A stretch of DNA of 64,000 nucleotides, from NCBI RefSeq assembly GCF_002813915.1, contig NZ_CP019335.1, forward strand, positions 1,533,777 to 1,597,776, written 5' to 3'. The notes under the pieces were generated by a model. The model had not been told where the DNA came from and ran no database searches. It was given only the letters and a program-made list of their open reading frames with translations. Source of the DNA: Tenacibaculum sp. SZ-18. Its GTDB lineage: Bacteria; Bacteroidota; Bacteroidia; Flavobacteriales; Flavobacteriaceae. Position numbers and translations under genes: made by a program. Shown one piece after another: positions 8,684 through 16,091 of this stretch (positions are counted from its first letter, which is position 1; the number at the start of each line of letters is the position of its first letter).

Positions 8684-11139
8684 GAAAATTAGAAGAAACC
8701 AGTGGTTACCAAATTATCGAAGATTGGATGGCTTCAAAATCCTTTTCACCTTTTGATTTTCAATTGAAAGCTTGGAAAAAATATGCCAATAATTATAGTG
8801 GTTTAGTAGTTGCTCCAACAGGTTTTGGAAAAACATATTCGATGTTTTTGGCGGTTGTTATTGATTATTTGAACAATCCAGATTCCTATAAAAAAGGATG
8901 TAAATTACTCTGGATTAGTCCGCTTCGTTCTCTAGCAAAAGATTTACAAAAAGCGATGCAAACTGCGATTGATGAGATTGGTTTAGATTGGGTAGCTTCG
9001 GTAAGAAATGGTGATACGCCTCAAAATGTCCGTAGACAACAAGAACGAAAAATGCCGGATATTCTGTTGACGACACCAGAAACCATGCATTTATTGTTTA
9101 CGCAGAAAAACAACTCTAGATGGTTTAAAAACATACAATGTGTTGTTGTGGATGAATGGCATGAACTGTTATCTACAAAACGTGGCGTTTTAACCGAATT
9201 AGCAGTGGCTAGAATACGATCATTGTCGAAAAAGGTTCGTATTTGGGGAATTTCAGCGACGATTGGAAATTTGGAAGAAGCGAAAGAAGTGTTGATTCCT
9301 TATTCGGGTGTAAAAACAACCATCATAACCTCTAAAGAAAAGAAAAAGCTAAAAATTGTTTCATTATTACCAGATGAAGTGGAAGTTTTACCTTGGGCCG
9401 GACATTTAGGAGCACATATGATTAAAAAAGTGTTGCCTATAATTTACGAGAATACCACCACTTTAATTTTTACCAATACACGAAGTCAGTCTGAATTATG
9501 GTATCAATTATTATTAGATTCTGATCCTGATTTAGCTGGACAAATCGCTATTCATCATGGTTCTATTGATAAAAAACTGAGAAACTGGATTGAAGATGCC
9601 ACTAATGATCAACTACTCAAAGCGGTTGTTTGTACATCTTCTTTAGATTTAGGAGTCGATTTTAAACCTGTGGATTGTGTTATTCAAATTGGTTCGGCAA
9701 AAGGAATTGCAAGATTTATACAGAGAGCGGGAAGAAGTGGTCATTCTCCTTATGAAGTTTCAAAAGTATATTGTTTACCAACACATTCTTTACAATTAAT
9801 AGAAGTTTCTGCATTAAAAGAAGCCGTAAAACGTAAAGATGTAGAATCTAGAACTCCAGTAGTTTTATCGTATGATGTTTTAGTTCAGTTTTTAGTGTCA
9901 TTAGCCGTTGGAGAAGGATTTGACGACACAAAAACCTTTGAATTATTGCGGCAAACGCATGCGTATTCACAATTATCGATAGAAGATTTTAAATGGGCAA
10001 TGTTGTTTATTACCAAAGGTGGAAATACGTTAAAAACCTACGAAGAGTTTCATAAAGTTGTCTTTGATGAAGAAAGTGAGTTATACAAAGTAACAAGTAG
10101 ACGAATTAGTATGTTACACCGTATGAATGTTGGTGCTATTGTGAGTGACGCAATGTTGAAAGTTCGATTTATGAAAGGCGGATTTGTTGGAATGATTGAA
10201 GAATATTTCATCTCAAAACTAAAAAATGGAACTCCGTTTGTACTAGCAGGTAGAGTTTTAGAGATTGTTCATATCAAAGAAATGACTGTTTTTGTGCGTA
10301 AAAGTTCATCTAAAAAAGCAATTACGCCAAGTTGGAAAGGAGGGAGGTTACCACTAACTTCCTACCTAAGTCATTATTTACGATTAAAACTAAATGATGC
10401 TTTAGAACCTGGAATTCGAGAACGAGAATTAAAGTTTTTAAATCCTTTATTAACAGCGCAAAATAGTAATTCTCATATTCCAAAATCCGATGAGTTTTTA
10501 GTAGAAAAGATTAAAACTCGAGAAGGATTTCATTTGTTTTTTTATCCGTTTGAAGGTAGATTAGTACATGAAATTATGGCCTCATTAATTGCCTATCGAA
10601 TTAGTAAAATAAAACCGATTACTTTTACTATTGCCATGAACGATTATGGTTTTGATTTGTTAAGTGATCAAGAAATTCCTGTAGATGAATTGAATATTAA
10701 AGAGATCCTTTCTAAAGAAAACCTTATGCAAGATGCAATTGCCAGTGTAAATGCTTCAGAAATGGCGAATAGAAAATTTAGAGATATTGCCGTAATTGCT
10801 GGGTTAGTGGTGCAATCACAACCTGGAAAAAGAAAGACGAATAAAAGTTTACAATCATCTTCTGGTTTGATATTTAGAGTTTTAGAAGATCACGAACCGA
10901 ATAATTTGTTAGTACGACAAGCATATACCGAAGTATTTAACGAACAATTAGAAGAAGCCAGATTACAAGAAGCTTTTCAGCGAATTGCGAAGAGTAACAT
11001 CATTTTAAAAGAGGCGAGTGGCTATACACCATTGAGTTTCCCAATAAAAGTAGACAGTTTACGAGATACCATGAGTAATGAGAAATTAATAGATCGAGTA
11101 AAAAGACTTCAAAATCAGCATTATAAGTTAATTCAATGA
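8680..11139 (+). CDS. Ligase-associated Lhr-like DEXH-box helicase
   Basis: An 819-residue superfamily 2 helicase. Walker A is APTGFGKTYS (Lys51), motif II is DEWH (158-161), motif III is SAT, and motif VI is QRAGRSGHS in the second RecA domain. The C-terminal half carries the Lhr-core-type extension of this clade. It overlaps the ligase stop and the PdeM start by 4 bp each, so the four proteins are very likely made together. The families are annotated as a ligase-associated DNA damage response set. The precise lesion handled is unknown. All helicase motifs look intact. Confidence 0.92.
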   Translation: MRKLEETSGYQIIEDWMASKSFSPFDFQLKAWKKYANNYSGLVVAPTGFGKTYSMFLAVVIDYLNNPDSYKKGCKLLWISPLRSLAKDLQKAMQTAIDEIGLDWVASVRNGDTPQNVRRQQERKMPDILLTTPETMHLLFTQKNNSRWFKNIQCVVVDEWHELLSTKRGVLTELAVARIRSLSKKVRIWGISATIGNLEEAKEVLIPYSGVKTTIITSKEKKKLKIVSLLPDEVEVLPWAGHLGAHMIKKVLPIIYENTTTLIFTNTRSQSELWYQLLLDSDPDLAGQIAIHHGSIDKKLRNWIEDATNDQLLKAVVCTSSLDLGVDFKPVDCVIQIGSAKGIARFIQRAGRSGHSPYEVSKVYCLPTHSLQLIEVSALKEAVKRKDVESRTPVVLSYDVLVQFLVSLAVGEGFDDTKTFELLRQTHAYSQLSIEDFKWAMLFITKGGNTLKTYEEFHKVVFDEESELYKVTSRRISMLHRMNVGAIVSDAMLKVRFMKGGFVGMIEEYFISKLKNGTPFVLAGRVLEIVHIKEMTVFVRKSSSKKAITPSWKGGRLPLTSYLSHYLRLKLNDALEPGIRERELKFLNPLLTAQNSNSHIPKSDEFLVEKIKTREGFHLFFYPFEGRLVHEIMASLIAYRISKIKPITFTIAMNDYGFDLLSDQEIPVDELNIKEILSKENLMQDAIASVNASEMANRKFRDIAVIAGLVVQSQPGKRKTNKSLQSSSGLIFRVLEDHEPNNLLVRQAYTEVFNEQLEEARLQEAFQRIAKSNIILKEASGYTPLSFPIKVDSLRDTMSNEKLIDRVKRLQNQHYKLIQ

Positions 11140-11786
11140 ACATTTTAACAGAGGAAATTCAATTTGGTGGAACGAGTTTAACGCTAACAAATCAACGAGT
11201 AATTTATTGGAAATCAGAAGAAACATTGATTATGTCGGATGTTCATATTGGAAAAACAGCACATTTCAGACAACATGGAATTGCTATATCTGATAGTGTT
11301 TTGCATAAAGACCTAAAACGATTAGCAGCGTTAATAGATTATTTTTCACCTAAAAAGTTAGTTGTAGTTGGTGATTTATTTCATGCAGAGTATAATTCAA
11401 ATATTACCGTATTTAAAGAATGGTTAACGGATTATACAGAATTAGAGAAAATATTAGTCAAAGGAAATCATGATAGAATTCATTCATTGGTTTCTGAAGA
11501 TTTAAATTTCACGGTCGTAAATGAATTAAAGATTCAAAATATCACTTTTAAACACGATGTGGATCACGCAGATGCAAATGAATTTATAATTTCTGGACAT
11601 ATTCATCCTGGTGTTAAATTAAAAATTCGTGGGAAACAATATTTAAAATTGCCATGTTATTATGTGAATCATACAGAATTGATTTTACCTGCGTTTAGTT
11701 TGTTCACAGGATTAAATACAAACTTTGACATCGAAAAGGGGAATATTTTCGCATTTGAAGACGAAATCATATTTAAGGCAAAATAA
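11136..11786 (+). CDS. pdeM: Ligase-associated endonuclease PdeM
   Basis: A 216-residue calcineurin-like metallophosphoesterase. Metal-binding motifs appear in order: DVH (35-37), GD (79-80), GNHD (110-113) and GHIH (154-157). The small size and the position as the last gene of the exonuclease-ligase-helicase operon match PdeM, the ligase-associated DNA damage response endonuclease. It overlaps the helicase stop by 4 bp. No further gene follows on this strand before the AT-rich gap, so it closes the operon. Confidence 0.9.
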   Translation: MNILTEEIQFGGTSLTLTNQRVIYWKSEETLIMSDVHIGKTAHFRQHGIAISDSVLHKDLKRLAALIDYFSPKKLVVVGDLFHAEYNSNITVFKEWLTDYTELEKILVKGNHDRIHSLVSEDLNFTVVNELKIQNITFKHDVDHADANEFIISGHIHPGVKLKIRGKQYLKLPCYYVNHTELILPAFSLFTGLNTNFDIEKGNIFAFEDEIIFKAK

Positions 11787-12070
11787 CGTGAGAATAGAGG
11801 TTTTAAAATATTTTATTTAACATAATATAAATTATAGGACAATTGTTTGTGATTTAATTTATATGTGGTTTTGCCATTTGAAAGCTATAATTCTATAAAA
11901 TCCCGCAAGATTTTTTCCACGACATTCTCGTAAAGCGTTCCGCAAGAGTATAAAATTACTCTGCGAGATAATTTCTATACACTTGTTCACTACAGAACTA
12001 TAATTAAACATTTTTAGAGTTTGCATATCTTTTTGTCTTGATACAAAAAGAAACAAAAAAATCAAGACTG

Positions 12071-12231
12071 CAGAAAACTTTGGAAATAATATACGGCTCA
12101 ATCGCTATATTTTAGAAAACATTGGAGACTGTTTAGAAATTGTTTTAAACCTTGTTATTATCAAGAATATGTATTGCTAACCTTCTAAAATATGCGCGCT
12201 CATCACCTATTGTTTGAACCAAAGTTTTCTG
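12071..12231. repeat. Long interrupted inverted repeat, MITE-like relic
   Basis: Two nested perfect arms flank a 65-bp centre: CAGAAAACTTTGG at 12071-12083 pairs with CCAAAGTTTTCTG at 12219-12231, and ATATTTTAGAA at 12107-12117 pairs with TTCTAAAATAT at 12183-12193. The bases between the arms pair only partly. Nothing inside codes for a recognisable protein. It lies in the 11,787-12,303 gap just before the restriction-modification genes. Together with the short, unassignable frame at 11859-12101 it looks like a decayed small mobile element, but no target-site duplication was found. The rest of this gap holds nothing I can name. Confidence 0.5.
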
Positions 12232-12303
12232 AGGCCGTTTTGCCAACGCTTCATCAGGGTAAAAACATAAATTCTATTTTACATAATATTACGAGTTAAC
12301 AGT

Positions 12304-12501
12304 TTATTCAAACTTTCCTGTTCCATAATTCACTCTTTTTTTAAAATCCAAGGCTTCATCCTTAAGCTTCTTATTAACACTTTTTATCAATTCATTTTGG
12401 AGTTTCATAATCCTAATTATATCGTGAATTGCATTTAGATTGTCTAATTGTGTATGAACCACTTGTTCTAATTGACCTTTAGTATATTTTCTGCTTGGCA
12501 T
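12304..12501 (-). CDS. Small basic helical protein, unknown
   Basis: A 65-residue lysine-rich protein with an ATG start, predicted to be mostly helical (for example GQLEQVVHTQLDNLNAIHDI). I do not recognise the family. It is divergent from the XRE regulator at 12640, and three related operator-like sites lie between the two starts, so both may be controlled by the same small repressor. It could be an antitoxin-like or accessory protein of the restriction-modification island, or a chance frame. Composition and a clean start argue mildly for a real gene. Confidence 0.45.
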   Translation of the reverse strand: MPSRKYTKGQLEQVVHTQLDNLNAIHDIIRIMKLQNELIKSVNKKLKDEALDFKKRVNYGTGKFE

Positions 12502-12523
12502 AATTCTTGGATTTGAATTGAAA

Positions 12524-12593
12524 ATTCCGATAATCAGAACAAATATACTGAAATCCGGATAAAATTAAAATCAATTATTCATAAAATCGGAAT
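12524..12593. promoter_or_regulatory. Three related operator-like sites (C-box candidate)
   Basis: Between the divergent starts at 12501 and 12640 sit ATTCCGAT (12524-12531), the palindrome ATCCGGAT (12553-12560) and ATCGGAAT (12586-12593). The outer two are perfect inverted copies of each other and the middle one is a symmetric variant. Centres are 29 and 33 bp apart, about three helical turns. This fits binding by the small XRE protein encoded just downstream, as with controller proteins of type II restriction systems. Function is inferred. Confidence 0.5.
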
Positions 12594-12639
12594 GAATTAT
12601 CTTATTCTATAAATTTATGTTCCATAAATCAGGAAATTA

Positions 12640-12861
12640 ATGACAGAATTAGGGTTGTTTTTAGCAAGAAAATCGGTTAATCGTTCCGATGTTTCAAGAA
12701 AAACAGGAATTAGTAAAACTAGACTTAGTGAGTTGGCTAATAATGATCGAACTAAACTACGAGTTGATGAATTATATCTTATAGCTTTAGCAATTGATGT
12801 AGACCCTTGTGAAATACTTAAAGAAGTCTGTAAGGAACTTAAATTAAAAAAAGAGGAATAA
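12640..12861 (+). CDS. XRE-family HTH regulator, likely R-M controller protein
   Basis: A 73-residue Cro/CI-type helix-turn-helix protein and nothing else: the HTH covers about residues 14-63 (SDVSRKTGISKTRLSELAN). An AGGA stretch sits six bases before the ATG. It ends 18 bp before the restriction endonuclease gene on the same strand, the usual arrangement of controller (C) proteins, which time nuclease production after methyltransferase. The three sites at 12524-12593 are candidate operators. The domain call is firm; the controller role rests on size and position. Confidence 0.82.
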   Translation: MTELGLFLARKSVNRSDVSRKTGISKTRLSELANNDRTKLRVDELYLIALAIDVDPCEILKEVCKELKLKKEE

Positions 12862-12879
12862 TAATAGCTATTACAATAA

Positions 12880-13734
12880 ATGACTAATCATTCATTTGAA
12901 AATATAAAAAAAGAATTACAGGGAAATAAAGGTCTAATAAAAAGAATTCGTAAAGTTCACTTACCAGATACAGTGAGAATGTCTGAACTTGCTCAAGAAG
13001 CATATAGTTCTAAGTTTGACTCATACGAAAATGTAGATTTTGCATTAGACAATCTTTTGGCGTTGGAGTACGAGATATATCTTGAAAAACAAAAATTAAT
13101 AACAGAAGGTTTTATAGATTATGCAGATATAGAAGCCAATGAACTAGAATTTCCAGTACTTAGGTCAGTAATTGATGAATACAAAGAATTATCTCTGACT
13201 AATGCTGAGCCGACAAAGATTCTTTCAGGTGTTACGAATGTAATTATTGCTCTTGCTGATTCTAATAGACAATCTAGAGTTTCTCGTTCAGGTTCAAGCT
13301 TAATGCATCATATATCATTTCTCTTAGGAAAACACGGTTTTGAATTTAAAAAAGATTATCAAAGAGAGTACGTTTTAAAAGAAGGGTGTAAACTTGATTT
13401 TTTCTTTCCTGATATTGATAATTATAAGGATGAACCAAAAAATTGCTGTTCTGTCGCTTGTCAAACTACATCAAATGATAGATTTAGATTAACATTTGCT
13501 CAGATGCCTGCCGATACAAGAAATAGAGCTTGTACTGCAATAGGAAATGCGAATTTTGGTAAAAAATTAGGCCCTGATAGTTTATCTGATAATAAATTAG
13601 AAGAAGCTAAGAAAAATGGAGTCAAATTTGTGATTTTTGAACACGCAATTGATTGTAGATTAAAAAAGAGTCAAACAGTTATGTCATATAACGAGTGGTT
13701 TTCAGAATTAAAAGCCATTAAGAATTTTTGGTAA
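12880..13734 (+). CDS. Type II restriction endonuclease, EcoRII-C-like
   Basis: A 284-residue protein whose C-terminal half resembles the EcoRII catalytic domain: SRSGSSLMHHISFLL, then KLDFFFPD with a Tyr nine residues after the putative catalytic Asp, then CQTTSNDRFR, and a terminal beta/alpha region. In EcoRII the last motif is KTTCKDRWR with two catalytic lysines. Here, if the alignment is right, these are Gln and Asn, so activity is uncertain or the metal site has changed. The amino-terminal ~110 residues are unassigned and helical. It is 18 bp behind the XRE regulator, and its stop is only 3 bp from the stop of the convergent methyltransferase. Context strongly supports a restriction nuclease; the recognition site is unknown. 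Confidence 0.72.
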   Translation: MTNHSFENIKKELQGNKGLIKRIRKVHLPDTVRMSELAQEAYSSKFDSYENVDFALDNLLALEYEIYLEKQKLITEGFIDYADIEANELEFPVLRSVIDEYKELSLTNAEPTKILSGVTNVIIALADSNRQSRVSRSGSSLMHHISFLLGKHGFEFKKDYQREYVLKEGCKLDFFFPDIDNYKDEPKNCCSVACQTTSNDRFRLTFAQMPADTRNRACTAIGNANFGKKLGPDSLSDNKLEEAKKNGVKFVIFEHAIDCRLKKSQTVMSYNEWFSELKAIKNFW

Positions 13735-13737
13735 ATA

Positions 13738-15951
13738 TTATCTAATATTCTTCAGAATTTCCAAAGCTACAGCTCTCGCCATTAATGGAGGTACTGCATT
13801 TCCAACTAAAGTATATTGTGGCAATTCAGATTTTCTATTATTACCACCTGTTGAGCGTTTTCCTTGAAACACAAAAGAATCATCAAACGATTGTAGTCTA
13901 GCCATTTCTCTAACAGTTAAAGCTCTTGGAGAATTGTAATGTATATAATCATCAGGAATAGTCATTACCGTTGGGCTTTGACTTTCTGGTTTGAGAACAT
14001 TATAATTCCTTTTATTTGAAGATAAACCGCATTCATTCAACTTTTCTTTAGCTTTTTTATAATCCCCCTCTTTCAAAATTATGTCAAGTCTTTTGATGAC
14101 ATCTTTACCTTGATTGCTAGTTTTATGATTATGAAGAATATCATATACTTTTTCTCCATTATTAAGAGCCTCTTCATTTCTTACATAAAATGGTTTGGTT
14201 GATTTTTCAAATCTCCCATTTAGTCTACCTCTCCTACTCCATTCTGCAAAAGTTTTACCTTTAGTTTTTATTGGTTTACCATCAATGGAACGTTTTTTTA
14301 ATAATCCTTTCATTTTCTTAGCTGTACCATTATACTGCTTAGAAATATCAACCAGTTGATATTGATGTGCTTCTTCGTTATTTCCGATAAAATCTAAATC
14401 ATATAAAGCTTCAAATACAGAAACTTTTTCTTCTTCCTTTACTGTTGCTGGAATTTCTGATATGAATTTTTGGTCTTTTCTGCACCCAATAAATAATACT
14501 CGTTCTCTATTTTGAGGAACTCCGTAGTTAGATGAATTTGCTACAAATGGAGCTTCAATCTTATAAAGCCTTATGTCGTTAATTATTACACCTAATTCTT
14601 TATTTTGGTTTTCATTGCAATAATCACGTATTAATGAAAGACAATCGTCAATGCTCAATACATAAATTTTTAAAGCATTTATTATATCATCACAGGCTTT
14701 TTTATAGTCTTTAGCAATATTTAGTTTGCTAAAAGCAATTTCTATTTTATTTATAATTTCGTTTGAATCTATCTCAGTAAGAAATTGAGTAAAAGAATCT
14801 ATGAAGTAATCATTATCGATATTGCAAAAGTCTTTTTCTCGAATAATATCTCTTTTTAATTTTTCCCATTCTTTATTTCTAACTAAAAGATTAAATCCGT
14901 GTCTGATAGTACTTATTCTTTCATCAGTTTTACTAGTTTTATAGTCAGCAATATTCGGAGTTAGTTTCTTAAACTTTGAATCAATCGTCTTTATATATAG
15001 CTCTTTAACTTCTTCAGCTTTAGAGTCTATGAATTGCTCTATTTCAATTCTTTTAACTAAGCAATCAATTAAGAAACTATTATCAAGATTTGTCTTTTTT
15101 AAAGATTTTACAAAGGACGATAGACGAGGAATTTCATTAATATCAACAATAGAATTAATTTCTTTTATAATTAATTCTTTTATTTTTCCTTTCTCTTTAG
15201 TCAATATTCCTTTCACATTTTCCATCACAAAATACTTAGGTTGAAGTACTTTGATTACCTCTAAATAGTGTGAAAATAAATCGTCTTTTTTGTCAAACTT
15301 TTTTCTCTTTCCTGCTAAACTAAAACTTTGACAAGGCGGCCCACCACATACAACATCAACTTTCTTTCCATTTATTTTGGAAAGTAAATTATCTAAAAAA
15401 TCAGGCTCAGTAATATCTTGACATAAAAAATCAGCATCTAAACCTAATTGATGATTATATCTAACTACGTGAGTAAGCTCAGAATTGTCATTAATATCAT
15501 TTGCAAGCAAAAAATCAAAAAACTTATTATTATGTTCAGCCTGTAAAAAGCCCTCACTGAATCCTCCCGCTCCTGCAAATAAATCTACAAACGTAAAAGG
15601 TTTGCCGTATAAAGAAACTTGCTCTCGAACAATATTTACATTATGGTTTTCTTTATATGCTTTTACAAAACCAGTTAGTTTTAATTTTAATTCTTTATTC
15701 GTGTAACTTTTTTTATATGAATTATTTAATAATTCATCCGCTCTATCTCTCAAATAGGCTAAGTAGTAATTTATTTCTGTTGCTCTTTCAGAGTTCTCTT
15801 TTACAGATTGTGTTTCTTTATCAAAGTCATCCTGTTGTACTTTTTCTCCTGTTGATAATTTTACTTGTTCAGAATTACAATTAATTCTTAAATGAATTGG
15901 AGAAAATCCTTTTTTATCAGATTTGTCAAGATAGAAATTTATAGTAGCCAT
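13738..15951 (-). CDS. DNA cytosine-5 methyltransferase with N-terminal arm DNA-binding domain
   Basis: A 737-residue fusion. Residues ~1-75 (MATINFYLDKSDKKGFSPIHLR, STGEKVQQDDFDKETQSV, EINYYLAYLRDRADELL) look like the arm-type DNA-binding domain found at the front of Bacteroidota tyrosine recombinases. The C5-methyltransferase follows: motif I DLFAGAGGFSEG (123-134), motif IV GGPPCQSF with catalytic Cys207, motif VI ENV (244-246), motif VIII QNRERVLFIG (479-488) and motif X LVGNAVPP near the end. About 195 helical residues (255-450) are inserted between motifs VI and VIII, far more than usual. No recombinase domain is present. It is convergent with the nuclease gene, stops 3 bp apart. The ATG start is preceded by CGGAC repeats at 15961-15998. 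Confidence 0.88.
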   Translation of the reverse strand: MATINFYLDKSDKKGFSPIHLRINCNSEQVKLSTGEKVQQDDFDKETQSVKENSERATEINYYLAYLRDRADELLNNSYKKSYTNKELKLKLTGFVKAYKENHNVNIVREQVSLYGKPFTFVDLFAGAGGFSEGFLQAEHNNKFFDFLLANDINDNSELTHVVRYNHQLGLDADFLCQDITEPDFLDNLLSKINGKKVDVVCGGPPCQSFSLAGKRKKFDKKDDLFSHYLEVIKVLQPKYFVMENVKGILTKEKGKIKELIIKEINSIVDINEIPRLSSFVKSLKKTNLDNSFLIDCLVKRIEIEQFIDSKAEEVKELYIKTIDSKFKKLTPNIADYKTSKTDERISTIRHGFNLLVRNKEWEKLKRDIIREKDFCNIDNDYFIDSFTQFLTEIDSNEIINKIEIAFSKLNIAKDYKKACDDIINALKIYVLSIDDCLSLIRDYCNENQNKELGVIINDIRLYKIEAPFVANSSNYGVPQNRERVLFIGCRKDQKFISEIPATVKEEEKVSVFEALYDLDFIGNNEEAHQYQLVDISKQYNGTAKKMKGLLKKRSIDGKPIKTKGKTFAEWSRRGRLNGRFEKSTKPFYVRNEEALNNGEKVYDILHNHKTSNQGKDVIKRLDIILKEGDYKKAKEKLNECGLSSNKRNYNVLKPESQSPTVMTIPDDYIHYNSPRALTVREMARLQSFDDSFVFQGKRSTGGNNRKSELPQYTLVGNAVPPLMARAVALEILKNIR

Positions 15952-15960
15952 ATATTAATT

Positions 15961-15998
15961 GCGGACGTTTTTACGGACACGGACAAATTTACGGACAC
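15961..15998. promoter_or_regulatory. Phased CGGAC direct repeats upstream of methyltransferase
   Basis: Four CGGAC cores begin at 15962, 15974, 15980 and 15992, spaced 12, 6 and 12 bp; three are extended to ACGGACA. They lie 10-47 bp before the methyltransferase start, where its promoter and leader must be. Short direct repeats like these resemble arm-type sites bound by integrase arm domains, and the encoded enzyme carries such a domain, so self-binding is a reasonable inference. There is no direct evidence beyond the pattern. Confidence 0.5.
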
Positions 15999-16091
15999 TA
16001 AATAATAATTCCTACTAAAATTTGGAATATTTACATTTTATTAACCAACGTAAACTTACTCTGCAACTTAATAATATATAAATTATCCCTT

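Noticed and set aside
11859..12101. 80-codon minus-strand frame in the gap after pdeM
   Set aside because: Composition shifts mid-frame, overlaps the inverted-repeat arm at 12071-12083, and no family is recognised. More likely a chance frame or a relic of a mobile element.
13738..15951. Methyltransferase gene as an integrase or prophage gene because of its arm-like N-terminus
   Set aside because: All C5-methyltransferase motifs are present and there is no recombinase catalytic domain, so it is a methyltransferase with an added domain.
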